From: Bifidobacterium sp. ESL0690
Lineage (GTDB): Bacteria > Actinomycetota > Actinomycetes > Actinomycetales > Bifidobacteriaceae
Assembly (NCBI RefSeq): GCF_029392315.1
Contig: NZ_CP113939.1
Location: forward strand, 1,798,001-1,862,000
Direction of reading: 5' to 3'
DNA: 64,000 bases
Position 1 is the first letter of the stretch. Every line of letters begins with the position of its first letter. Position numbers and translations under genes: made by a program. The notes beneath the pieces were generated by a model, which worked only from the letters and a program-made list of their open reading frames with translations, ran no database searches and was not told the origin of the DNA. Positions 56,003-63,905 of this stretch are shown here, piece by piece.

Positions 56003-56776
56003 TTATTTCCCGTTACGAGTAAGAAGCCAATACCGCCAGCCCCTGGAATTTTTAGGCGACAGCCCGGCGAGCTCTATCTTGTTTTGACAATAACTGACGA
56101 ATTCCTTCTCGTCAGGTAGCGCTGCCCGCGCCACCATCACACAGTTATCGACGTTCCCATTCTGCACATCCGGCATCACGGATAACCAGTCGGCATGAAA
56201 CTTTCCCCGAGCGGAGGGGGAAACCACCACCAGCGAATCCGTTATCCTTACACAGTGCAGGTCCTCCCACCGAACGAATGTGTCAAACATCCTTCCCGAA
56301 ACCCAGCGTCTTAAGCGCAACCCCTGGTCACTCACCTCAAGACGGCAAGGGGTTGGTTGCCAGTCTCGACCTGAGGGACGGAAAACAGCGGCATATTCGC
56401 TTCCGGGAGCACCGGCATCGAACCAAGTCCTCGTTACCAGCAAAAGCGACATCATTAACAGCGCATGATTCCAACGGTCAGAGAACATGTACACCAAGCC
56501 GATGAGGACAAATATGCCAGCCACAAGATAGACCAGCCAGTCACTCAACTTAAAACCACCGGACAAAACGACATAGGCAATCCCGATCGCAGAGAAAAAC
56601 ACCACAACGAACAAACCAAACCTTCGACTGCCCCGGCCATAATCGTTGGAAGCATCAACAAACTCATCCCACATTTCAGGGGTCAAGACAAAATCAAACA
56701 TCTCTTTTACCGAGGAAAACGGCGACGCCGAAGAAGGCCGCATTCCAGAACCAGAATTCGGACCAGTCATATCCAT
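56003..56776 (-). CDS. Two-span membrane protein with YcxB-like domain (family A)
   Basis: 257 aa. 'MFDFVLTPEMWDEFVDASND' at residues 26-45, two membrane segments (about 50-95), then the C-terminal domain with 'QPTPCRLEVSDQGLRLRRW', 'LHCVRITDSLVVVSPSA' and 'NVDNCVMVARAALPDEKEF'. Family A landmarks are complete here, so it is the best reference for the frameshifted copy at 61183. It begins the module with 55041-56000. Confidence 0.76.
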   Translation of the reverse strand: MDMTGPNSGSGMRPSSASPFSSVKEMFDFVLTPEMWDEFVDASNDYGRGSRRFGLFVVVFFSAIGIAYVVLSGGFKLSDWLVYLVAGIFVLIGLVYMFSDRWNHALLMMSLLLVTRTWFDAGAPGSEYAAVFRPSGRDWQPTPCRLEVSDQGLRLRRWVSGRMFDTFVRWEDLHCVRITDSLVVVSPSARGKFHADWLSVMPDVQNGNVDNCVMVARAALPDEKEFVSYCQNKIELAGLSPKNSRGWRYWLLTRNGK

Positions 56777-56868
56777 TGCTTCTCTTTCTCCCCGAAACCT
56801 AGAGCAAACCCGAAAGCTTGCCTCCTGGCCAGCCTTTGGCCAAGACTCCTACCGCGTCTCCGGCACGT

Positions 56869-57702
56869 TCATTTGTTCGCCGCCCATGCCGGCGGGCCGT
56901 CCAGGTACCTCCCGTCCGCGTAGAGCCACGACCACAACCGGCGCCACCAACGACGCGGGCCGCGCAACCGCGGCGACGCCGCAGCGATACGCCCCCGGCA
57001 CCAGGAGACGAACCCGTCCACATCGGGCACCACCGAACGGTCCACCAGCACACAGCCGGACAGATCGGCGAACTTCACATCCGCGATCGCCGGGATGATG
57101 TCCACACCCGACAGGCCGCCCGCCGACGGCGAAAGCACCACCGCCTCCTCCGTCAGCCGCACACACGCCAGATCCGACCACGAGGCACGCACTTTACGCT
57201 TTCTGCCACGCACACGGCGCAGCAGCACCACGCCATCCCCGTCCGCCAGCAGGCGGCACGACGTCAGCCAATGCTCGTCGAAATTGCCGCTCCGCCACGC
57301 CGAAACCGTCTCCTGAGCCCGCCGCGTATTCAACGCCGGCACATCGAACCAGTCACACGCCGACCACAACACCGTATGCATCAACAGCCAGCACGAATAC
57401 GACCTCGTACACGCTAACAAACCGATCAAACCGATAGCCGCCAAAAGAAGGGCCTCAAACGGCGTATACTCAGAGAACCCCACCCACAAGGCCGCGAAAC
57501 CACCGAGGACAAGAAGCACACCGATAAGGCGTATCCCTCTGCCGTACGCGTTCGACGCCTGCGCGAATCGGCACCACATCGGACCGGTCAACGTGAAATC
57601 AAACGACCAAGCACCAGACGGAGACGAACCCGAAGACTGGCCGCCCGACCCGGCGGCACTGTGCACGCCCGCAGACCCATCCGACAGAAAACCGCCACCC
57701 AT
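56869..57702 (-). CDS. Two-span membrane protein with YcxB-like domain (family A)
   Basis: 277 aa. Begins MGGGFLSDG (shared with the family B gene at 50360), then 'SFDFTLTGPMWCRFAQASNA', two membrane segments, 'WLTSCRLLADGDGVVLLRR', 'LACVRLTEEAVVLSPSA' and ends 'DGPPAWAANK'. The ATG at 57702 has GGGAGGAGGG upstream; a longer frame from 57726 would run over that site. 'PAWAANK' also ends the gene at 62060. Confidence 0.77.
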   Translation of the reverse strand: MGGGFLSDGSAGVHSAAGSGGQSSGSSPSGAWSFDFTLTGPMWCRFAQASNAYGRGIRLIGVLLVLGGFAALWVGFSEYTPFEALLLAAIGLIGLLACTRSYSCWLLMHTVLWSACDWFDVPALNTRRAQETVSAWRSGNFDEHWLTSCRLLADGDGVVLLRRVRGRKRKVRASWSDLACVRLTEEAVVLSPSAGGLSGVDIIPAIADVKFADLSGCVLVDRSVVPDVDGFVSWCRGRIAAASPRLRGPRRWWRRLWSWLYADGRYLDGPPAWAANK

Positions 57703-57730
57703 AAACCACCCTCCTCCCAGCAGCAAACCT

Positions 57731-57819
57731 CAGGACCGTTCCCGAACCCGTCTCTTCACGTTCTTATACAAACCTGTCCCTTTAGACTAATCCCAAACCC
57801 GACAGAAAGCCATTCCCAT
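57731..57819 (-). repeat. 89-bp repeated leader, copy 2
   Basis: Partner of 51258-51346 with a few differences. It stands 28 bp upstream of the ATG at 57702. Because the two downstream genes are from different families but share their first nine codons, the repeated unit is leader plus start. Confidence 0.75.
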
Positions 57820-57867
57820 GCCTGCCCTCATCACATTCTCGTTTATTAGTACAGCATGCACCGCTCT

Positions 57868-58791
57868 TCACCGTTTGAGTATCCACTGGTTGACCTGCCC
57901 GACCCACAGGAGCGGGAAGAAGCCGAACAGCCCCGCCATGCAGAACGCCTTCTCATCGCCGTCAAGCAGCACGACCAGCAGCAGCAAGCACACCAGCCCC
58001 ACACCCGCCGAAAGCCAGCACGAAGCTTTCAGACCCGAAAGACAGCCCTCCGACAAGAAGCCAGAAATTTTGAAATACCAATACCCTGATATCGCAATGA
58101 ACACGGCCTGGACAACCAGCGAGACAGCCAGCAACGACACCGCACGGTTACCGCCGGAGAAATCGCCGTGCCCCATCCAAAGGAACCACACGCCCATCCC
58201 CAAAGCCAGCGCTGCCATACCGAACATCACAAACGAGAACTGACGCGCCCTTCGGCGATAGGGCACATACCCATGCTCTTCGGCCGAGCCTCCGTGCTCA
58301 GCCTCGTCACTCCAGATCAGGCCATGCCCCGACTTGAGCACCGCCGCAGTATCCGGCATCGTTTTGGGACGCCTCACGTCCTCCGGCAAGTCCTCCCCGA
58401 ACAGACAATCCCCGCCAAACAAAGCCACAGCCGAAACCAACAAACCCGGTAACACATACAGAATTCCAGAGCGAAGAGAAGAATCAAAAAACCATGCGAC
58501 AATTATCGTTCCGGGGAATATAATCCCGCACCACCCAGCAATACGGAACCAGTCATATAGTTTGTCCTTTGGCCTGAGCGAAAGCAACAACAACATCAGA
58601 CCCTGCAACAACAATGACACGCCTTGAATAATCCACGTGTACCGGACGGAATCAGTTCCGACAATTTTTGAATGGAACGCCATAAATAACAAAACGCCAG
58701 AAACTACACAAAGCACAGAATACAACCGCGCTTGCACACGGTAACGAACAATAGACGAACAGGGTTTACGACCCTCATCCAAAAACCTCAT
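57868..58791 (-). CDS. Eight-span membrane protein (family E)
   Basis: 307 aa with about eight hydrophobic segments in two groups of four, separated by a polar middle near residues 140-190. Each half opens with basic residues before the first segment ('YRVQARLYSVL', 'YRRRARQFSFVM'), like the four-span family D proteins, so family E may be two D units fused. It ends 'GQVNQWILKR'. The ATG overlaps the stop of a 58-residue ORF as ATGA. A deleted second copy lies at 54735. Function unknown. Confidence 0.76.
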   Translation of the reverse strand: MRFLDEGRKPCSSIVRYRVQARLYSVLCVVSGVLLFMAFHSKIVGTDSVRYTWIIQGVSLLLQGLMLLLLSLRPKDKLYDWFRIAGWCGIIFPGTIIVAWFFDSSLRSGILYVLPGLLVSAVALFGGDCLFGEDLPEDVRRPKTMPDTAAVLKSGHGLIWSDEAEHGGSAEEHGYVPYRRRARQFSFVMFGMAALALGMGVWFLWMGHGDFSGGNRAVSLLAVSLVVQAVFIAISGYWYFKISGFLSEGCLSGLKASCWLSAGVGLVCLLLLVVLLDGDEKAFCMAGLFGFFPLLWVGQVNQWILKR

Positions 58792-58964
58792 AAAACAGTC
58801 CTCTCTCCGGAACCATCCACGCTCCCTGACATCACCGTTCCAAGGAAGTAATTCGCCATCACTCTACCGGCAGCCAAACCCATATGCCAACTGGCCATCT
58901 CTAGCAATAGTACGCCCCTGTTGGTCTCACGCGGACGGAAATTTCCTGCCAGACCCTCAGCCAT
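58788..58964 (-). CDS. Small ORF, 58 aa, upstream of family E
   Basis: ATG at 58964 with GGAGAAA upstream; stop overlaps the family E ATG. C-terminal 36 residues match the small ORF at 54913-55044 ('GSVDGSGERTVL' versus 'GSIDGSGERNAL'). The N-terminal 20 residues differ ('GLAGNFRPRETNRG'). It probably makes a small protein whose translation sets the rate of the next gene. Confidence 0.62.
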   Translation of the reverse strand: MAEGLAGNFRPRETNRGVLLLEMASWHMGLAAGRVMANYFLGTVMSGSVDGSGERTVL

Positions 58965-59024
58965 GACCGATTTTCTCCATTGAAACCACAACAGAAACAC
59001 AACGACAAGGTCACCAGCATACGC

Positions 59025-59981
59025 TCAGACAGATGAGCCGGAACCGTCACGAAACCCCAAGCCACGCAGCCAGTTCTTCGGCGGGCCATCCAGGAACTCG
59101 TCATCCCCATACAGCCAACGCCGGAACCGGCCCCACCACACAGCCAACACACCCGGGCCACGCGAGGACGAACCACGCGAAGCATGACGCGCACCACGGT
59201 CTGCCTCAGCCACACGCTTCCGGCACCAGCGCACGAACCCGTCCACATCAGGCACCGCCAAACGGTCCAACATCACGCAGCCATTCAGATCCATGAACTT
59301 CACATCGGGCACCTCCGGGATGATATCCATCGACGCCTTCCCACCAGCCGAAGGCGAAAACACCACCGCATGATCCGTCAGACGCACACAATCCAAATCC
59401 GCCCAGCGCACGCTTGTGGAACGGACATCACCCGCCACAGCCCACATCCATGTCAACCCGTCAGAGTCCATCTGGAGCCGAGACGGCGTCAGCCAACGCC
59501 CATCGAAATCACCGTCCTTCCACTGGGCCAAAGCGCTGCGCATCTCCGGACCGCTCCGGCTCGACACCGGAAACCAGACCGACACCAACGCCGCCGACTG
59601 GTTCATCACCAGCCGACGAGGCAACAAACCACCACAAAACAGATAGAAGACACAAGTCAAGACCAGCGTAAAAGCCAGCTCCCACACATCATCATGAGTG
59701 GTTATCGGTAAATCAAAAAGAATCATGTCAAGCACCGTCAAGAATATCGCCCCAGGCACGAAGATCTTCCTCAACCCACGCCCATAGGCGTTCGACGCCA
59801 TAGCGAACTCCCACCACATCGGACCGGTCAACGTGAAATCAAACGACCAAGCAGCAGATGGAGACGAATTCGAAAACCGGCCGCCCGACCCGGCTGCACT
59901 TTGCGCGCCCGCAGACCCATCCGCCAACAAGTTCGAAATCTGCCCCTCGGCCCGTTGCTCATTCCACCAATTCCCCATCAT
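59025..59981 (-). CDS. Two-span membrane protein with YcxB-like domain (family A)
   Basis: 318 aa from the ATG pair at 59981, preceded by GGGAGG. 'LLADGSAGAQSAAGSGG' then 'SFDFTLTGPMWWEFAMASNA', two membrane segments, 'WLTPSRLQMDSDGLTWMW', 'LDCVRLTDHAVVFSPSAGG' and an end 'WLYGDDEFLDGPPKNW' plus a 12-residue extra tail. It overlaps the stop of the preceding family B gene by 23 bp. The longer open frame from 60188 is a shadow of that gene. Confidence 0.76.
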   Translation of the reverse strand: MMGNWWNEQRAEGQISNLLADGSAGAQSAAGSGGRFSNSSPSAAWSFDFTLTGPMWWEFAMASNAYGRGLRKIFVPGAIFLTVLDMILFDLPITTHDDVWELAFTLVLTCVFYLFCGGLLPRRLVMNQSAALVSVWFPVSSRSGPEMRSALAQWKDGDFDGRWLTPSRLQMDSDGLTWMWAVAGDVRSTSVRWADLDCVRLTDHAVVFSPSAGGKASMDIIPEVPDVKFMDLNGCVMLDRLAVPDVDGFVRWCRKRVAEADRGARHASRGSSSRGPGVLAVWWGRFRRWLYGDDEFLDGPPKNWLRGLGFRDGSGSSV

Positions 59982-60945
59982 TCGTCCTCCCGACACCGGC
60001 TCCAACAGGCAACAAATCATCCGATGACACAGCCGGAACGGCAGGTCCCGACAAATCCTTATCACTCGATGCTCCGGATGGCTGGCCCCCAAGCACAGGA
60101 GCATCTCCCTCGCTGGATATCCATGAGATATCACCACCATGACCCGAGCCTGCTGAACCCGGGGAACCGGCCAGCCATGCGACCTCATCGGTCAGCAACG
60201 CCCTAGCCTCACCGCCGCGGCCGGACCTCGACAGCCATCCCGCACGGCGGCAACGACGCCTCGACTCCCGCACTTTTCGAGCCAGCATCCACCTGACCTG
60301 CCACGGATGATCCAGCAAGGCACATGGCACGAACACTCCCGAACCATTCCACGCCTTCCGATAAGCCGCGCTAGCCGCACCAGCCCAGACATTACATAAT
60401 ACTGAGTCACGGCTTCTATCACGAACGCCCGCGAACACGAAGCCATGCGCTACCGAAGGTCGGCGCAATAACTCATAAGGCACGCGGCCCACTGACTCAT
60501 CCGCGAGCACTTCTTCACACCCATATATTCCCAACGACACAGATATCGACACCGACACCCCGCGGGGGTCATCAGGCACATCACGCAACCCAAGATCGGC
60601 AAAGAACGACACCGCCTCGTCGAAACGCGTCGCAAACACCACCGGAGGGCGGACTAGGAACAACAAGAAGAACAACCACAACACGATAAAGGCTAACGGC
60701 CAAAGCACATCCGCCACCCCTCCAGTACCAGGGCCACCAAACCTATTATGATCGATAAGCTCCAAAAAGCTTCCGCCAGCGAACGGAGTGGAGAAAACCA
60801 AGCCCCAAAATCCTATTTTTCGGAGATATCTATCGTTTTCAGCATGATAAAGCCTTTTGAAACCCTCAAAATCAATCGTGAACCGAAACGGACCCAACCA
60901 GTTCTCGCTGTTCTTAACAACACCAGAATAACCTTCACTTGCCAT
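59959..60945 (-). CDS. Two-span membrane protein (family B)
   Basis: 328 aa. 'WLGPFRFTIDFEGFKRLYHA' and 'LYHAENDRYLRKIG', two membrane segments, 'SISVSLGIYGCEEVLADE', helical middle ending 'LTDEVAWLAGSPGS', then a Ser/Gly-rich C-terminus of about 60 residues not found in the other B genes. AT-rich in its first 100 codons. ATG at 60945 with AAGGAG upstream; overlaps the previous stop by 11 bp. Function unknown. Confidence 0.74.
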   Translation of the reverse strand: MASEGYSGVVKNSENWLGPFRFTIDFEGFKRLYHAENDRYLRKIGFWGLVFSTPFAGGSFLELIDHNRFGGPGTGGVADVLWPLAFIVLWLFFLLFLVRPPVVFATRFDEAVSFFADLGLRDVPDDPRGVSVSISVSLGIYGCEEVLADESVGRVPYELLRRPSVAHGFVFAGVRDRSRDSVLCNVWAGAASAAYRKAWNGSGVFVPCALLDHPWQVRWMLARKVRESRRRCRRAGWLSRSGRGGEARALLTDEVAWLAGSPGSAGSGHGGDISWISSEGDAPVLGGQPSGASSDKDLSGPAVPAVSSDDLLPVGAGVGRTNDGELVE

Positions 60946-61186
60946 CGCTCTTGCTCCTTCCGAACAGCTTGTCGGTCTGCGAGCCGACCCACTTCTTACC
61001 ATCCTTATACCAAGGCTGCTTATGTACCCAATCAATACAATCGCTAATCGCAATGCCGGCCGCGATGCCCACTACCGCACCGACCGAGCCACCAATCAAT
61101 GTGTACAACTGTTCACTGGTGAAAACCAGAGACGACAGCTGCTCAGCCGTCCAATCCTCATGGAACTCGAGTACCACACCAGTCAG
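60935..61186 (-). CDS. Chimeric small protein: family C start fused to a glycine-zipper-like tail
   Basis: 83 aa. Residues 1-31 are family C ('EFHEDWTAEQLSSLVFTSEQ', then 'LYTLIGG'). After that the sequence leaves family C and becomes a hydrophobic Gly-rich segment ('GSVGAVVGIAAGIAISD'), then 'WVHKQPWYKDGKKWVG' and a basic end. The most likely start is CTG at 61186: AGGAG lies 7 bases upstream, it forms CTGA with the previous stop, and the length from there equals the paralogue start at 56000. A Gly-rich membrane segment with a basic tail is seen in membrane-acting toxins, but the function is unknown. Confidence 0.6.
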   Translation of the reverse strand: MTGVVLEFHEDWTAEQLSSLVFTSEQLYTLIGGSVGAVVGIAAGIAISDCIDWVHKQPWYKDGKKWVGSQTDKLFGRSKSDGK

Positions 61187-61967
61187 TACTTTTCTCCTCT
61201 TTTGACGGACAAACGATATACCATCCTGCGCCACCGGCTCGGTGGCTCGGCATCCTCCAAGGCCCTCTCGATATTCATACGGCACAGCTTCACAAACCCG
61301 TCCTGGTCCGGCAACGCCGAACGAGCGACCATCACGCAATTATCGACATCGCCGAAACGCGTCGACGGATACGCGGCCAGCCAGTCCACATGGAACTTGC
61401 CGCGAGCCGACGGAGACACCACCACCAGCGAATCCGTCACCCTCACACAACGCAAGTCCTTCCAAGAGACCACCGTCTTGCCCATACGGCCGCCCGGCCA
61501 ACGATACAGGCACAGGCCGCGCTCCGTCACCTCGAGCCGGCACGGCGTCGGAGGGCAATTCCTGTCACTTGTCCGCCAAATCCCAGAAAACGCCTGCGCC
61601 AGATCGATATCGAACCACATCGCCGTGGTCGTCGCAATCTCGCTCATCACCAGAACATGACGGCAGCCATGCGAGAACATCATCACCAAACCAAAAGCCA
61701 CAAACAAAAGCACCGACGGATAAAACCACCAATCCTGTGACGAGAAGCCGCCCCCGCCACCAAACCGACAATTCCGAAACTCCCGAACAACAGCAATGCG
61801 ACCAACCCGAATTTCTTCATGCCGTACCCGTCGTCATTGGACGCGTCAACAAACTCATCCCACATGTCGGACGTCAAGACAAAATCAAACATCTCTTCTA
61901 CCGAAGAAAACGGCGACGCCGAAGAAGATGGCATTCCGAAATCAGAATTTGAACCAGTCATATCCAC
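61183..61967 (-). pseudogene. Family A membrane protein with a one-base frameshift in a poly-G run
   Basis: The N-terminal frame (MDMTGSN..., 'MFDFVLTSDMWDEFVDASND') and the C-terminal frame ('LCLYRWPGGRM', 'LVVVSPSARGKF', 'DNCVMVARSALPD') belong to one gene, paralogous to 56003-56776. They are out of register by one base. The shift falls at a run of five C on the plus strand, 61751-61755. Six bases there would give 'GLVAGGGFSSQDWW' and a 261-aa protein, close to the 257-aa paralogue. It may be a true mutation, phase variation or a sequencing error. Confidence 0.82.
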
Positions 61968-62059
61968 TGCTTATCTTCCTTCCCAAAACCTAGAACAAGC
62001 CCGAAAACTTGTCACATAGTCAGCATTTGACCAAAGCTCCTACCGCGTCTCCGAAACGT

Positions 62060-62938
62060 TCATTTGTTCGCCGCCCACGCCGGCGGGCAGTCCAAGAACT
62101 CACGGTCCCCATACAGCCACGACCAGAAACGGCGCACCCACGCACGCAGGCCACGCGACGGCAACGGGACCGCAGCAGACGCGATACGAGACCGGCACCA
62201 CGCCACGAAGCCGTCCACATCAGGCATCACAGAACGGTCCACCAGCACACAACCATCCACATCCGCGAAGCGCACCTCCGCCACCGCAGGAATGATATCC
62301 ATCGACGCCTTCCCACCCGCCGACGGCGACAACACCACCGCATGCTCCGTCAGCCGCACACAAGCCAAATCCGACCACGCCGCACGCGTCGCAAACTCCT
62401 CGCCATTCACACGATGCAACAGCACCACGCCAGCGTCGTCCACCCACAAACGGCATGGCGTCAGCCAACGAGCATCAAAACTCTTGTAACGCCACGTGGC
62501 GAACACACGCGTCAACTCCGCCGTGCTCGTGCTCGGCACCGCAAACCAATCCGACACCGAACGAAACATCGCACGCAACACCACCAAAGAATCCAACCGA
62601 CCCCAACAAAAAAGCAAAGTAAGGACCATGAAAGCAAATAACCCAGCGAACAACTTCACCGACTCGTTATCGCCGAAAAACCTGGACCGCATGACCCCGA
62701 CAATCATCAGGCACAAAGCGCCGAAGAACACAACGAAAGGCAGAAAAATACGACGCAACCCACGCCCATACGCATTCGCCGCCTCCACAAACTCACCCCA
62801 CATCGGACCGGTCAACGTAAAATCAAACGACCAAGCACCAGATTGGGATGAATCCAGAGACTGGCCACCCAACCCATCGGAACTTTGCGCGCCCGCGGAC
62901 CCATCCGCCGGCAACTCCACATTTTCAGCACCATCCAT
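62060..62938 (-). CDS. Two-span membrane protein with YcxB-like domain (family A)
   Basis: 292 aa. 'SFDFTLTGPMWGEFVEAANA' near residue 50, two membrane segments, 'WLTPCRLWVDDAGVVLLHR', 'LACVRLTEHAVVLSPSAGG' and 'LDCPPAWAANK' at the end. The ATG at 62938 forms TGATG with the stop of a decayed family B fragment, with GGAGG about 10 bases upstream; a GTG two codons earlier is possible. Likely membrane-anchored with the YcxB-like domain inside. Confidence 0.76.
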   Translation of the reverse strand: MDGAENVELPADGSAGAQSSDGLGGQSLDSSQSGAWSFDFTLTGPMWGEFVEAANAYGRGLRRIFLPFVVFFGALCLMIVGVMRSRFFGDNESVKLFAGLFAFMVLTLLFCWGRLDSLVVLRAMFRSVSDWFAVPSTSTAELTRVFATWRYKSFDARWLTPCRLWVDDAGVVLLHRVNGEEFATRAAWSDLACVRLTEHAVVLSPSAGGKASMDIIPAVAEVRFADVDGCVLVDRSVMPDVDGFVAWCRSRIASAAVPLPSRGLRAWVRRFWSWLYGDREFLDCPPAWAANK

Positions 62939-63115
62939 CAGCACCCAGCCTCCTCGGACACGGCACCGTCATCGGCCTGCCGTCCGCGCTCCCAGTTGCG
63001 ACGTTCTCCCTCGACCATCACACCAGTGTAACCCGGCTACCGCCCACCAGACCCATGCCTAATATCCTCCTCGACCAGCCATTCCAACATCGGACGCGCC
63101 AACGCTTTCTCCCCA
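62938..63115 (-). pseudogene. Decayed 3' end of a family B gene
   Basis: Two short reading frames on the minus strand keep the family B ending: 'KALARPMLEWLVEEDIRHGS' then a stop, and after it 'MVEGERRNWERGRQADDGAV' (63018-62938). Intact B proteins read 'LALMRPELEWLAEGERLNQQ'. The piece has a frame break and no upstream part. It shows that a B gene once stood before the family A gene at 62060, as at 59959. Confidence 0.6.
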
Positions 63116-63152
63116 TTGACCGATACATAACAGATCTCAGATATACGGCCAC

Positions 63153-63446
63153 CTATACCAGCACAAGCGGGCTGCCGTCGACCAGCACGCCACGCGCCAC
63201 CAGCGAACCCACCAGCTCCCCCGGCGGCAGCAACTGCCCCGCCGGCGACCCGTCACGACGAGCCAAGTCGGCACCACCCGAATACGAGAACACACCCGAG
63301 GCGCGCGACGCCACCAGACGCGCCGCCAGATCGGCCGCCGCCCCCACCCGCAACGCGCACGGCAGACGCAACGAATACACCCGCCCATCAGCCGGCAACA
63401 ACACCTCCACCAACACCTTGCCATCCAACACACCAGACTCAGCCAT
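63153..63446 (-). CDS. EsaB/YukD-like ubiquitin-fold protein, type VII secretion-associated
   Basis: 97 aa. Beta-rich start 'KVLVEVLLPADGRVYSLRLP', a helical middle ('AAADLAARLVAS') and the end 'LVARGVLVDGSPLVLV', the pattern of the ubiquitin-like EsaB/YukD proteins that are core or accessory parts of Firmicutes-type T7SS. ATG at 63444-63446; no strong ribosome site. It follows the DUF4176 gene on the same strand. Naming is from pattern memory. Confidence 0.74.
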   Translation of the reverse strand: MAESGVLDGKVLVEVLLPADGRVYSLRLPCALRVGAAADLAARLVASRASGVFSYSGGADLARRDGSPAGQLLPPGELVGSLVARGVLVDGSPLVLV

Positions 63447-63542
63447 CCAGCACGACCCTTCTCACCACCAAAACGAAACCACCATCATCGGGCGCCCACG
63501 TTCAGAACAAGCCACGCGCCACAACCATGTCACGCGGAGGAG

Positions 63543-63905
63543 CTACGCCTCGCCACCGTCACCGGCCGGTTCATCCCCGTCATCGGCCGGAACGGAATCA
63601 GCGCCAGAACCGGCCTGCTCCTTGGCCTTGAGGTACTCGGGCTCGTTCTCCTTGAGCATCTGCAGATAATTAAGCCCCTCGGCCGGCAGATAGCCGATGG
63701 AATAGACACCGTCGACACCCGACTTGTTGAACAGCACGCCCTTCAGCGGATCCGTGCTTCCCTCTGGGTATGGGTAGCCCATGTAGTCCCACAGCTTCCC
63801 CGTCGCCTCGTCACGTTGCATCGCCCCCGCAATCATCAGCAAACGGTTCGTATCCTCCACATGCACCACCGAGCCAATCGGAAGCCACTCATCAGTCCTG
63901 AACAT
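63543..63905 (-). CDS. DUF4176 domain protein, type VII secretion-associated
   Basis: 120 aa. 'LPIGSVVHVEDTNRLLMIAG' near the N-terminus and 'DYMGYPYPEGST', 'VLFNKSGVDGVYSIGY' are the DUF4176 core, known next to T7SSb loci. The last 25 residues are an acidic Gly/Asp/Ala tail. ATG with AAGGAAAGG upstream. It is the first gene of the window-right array on this strand; the upstream T7SS genes should lie beyond the window end. Confidence 0.8.
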   Translation of the reverse strand: MFRTDEWLPIGSVVHVEDTNRLLMIAGAMQRDEATGKLWDYMGYPYPEGSTDPLKGVLFNKSGVDGVYSIGYLPAEGLNYLQMLKENEPEYLKAKEQAGSGADSVPADDGDEPAGDGGEA

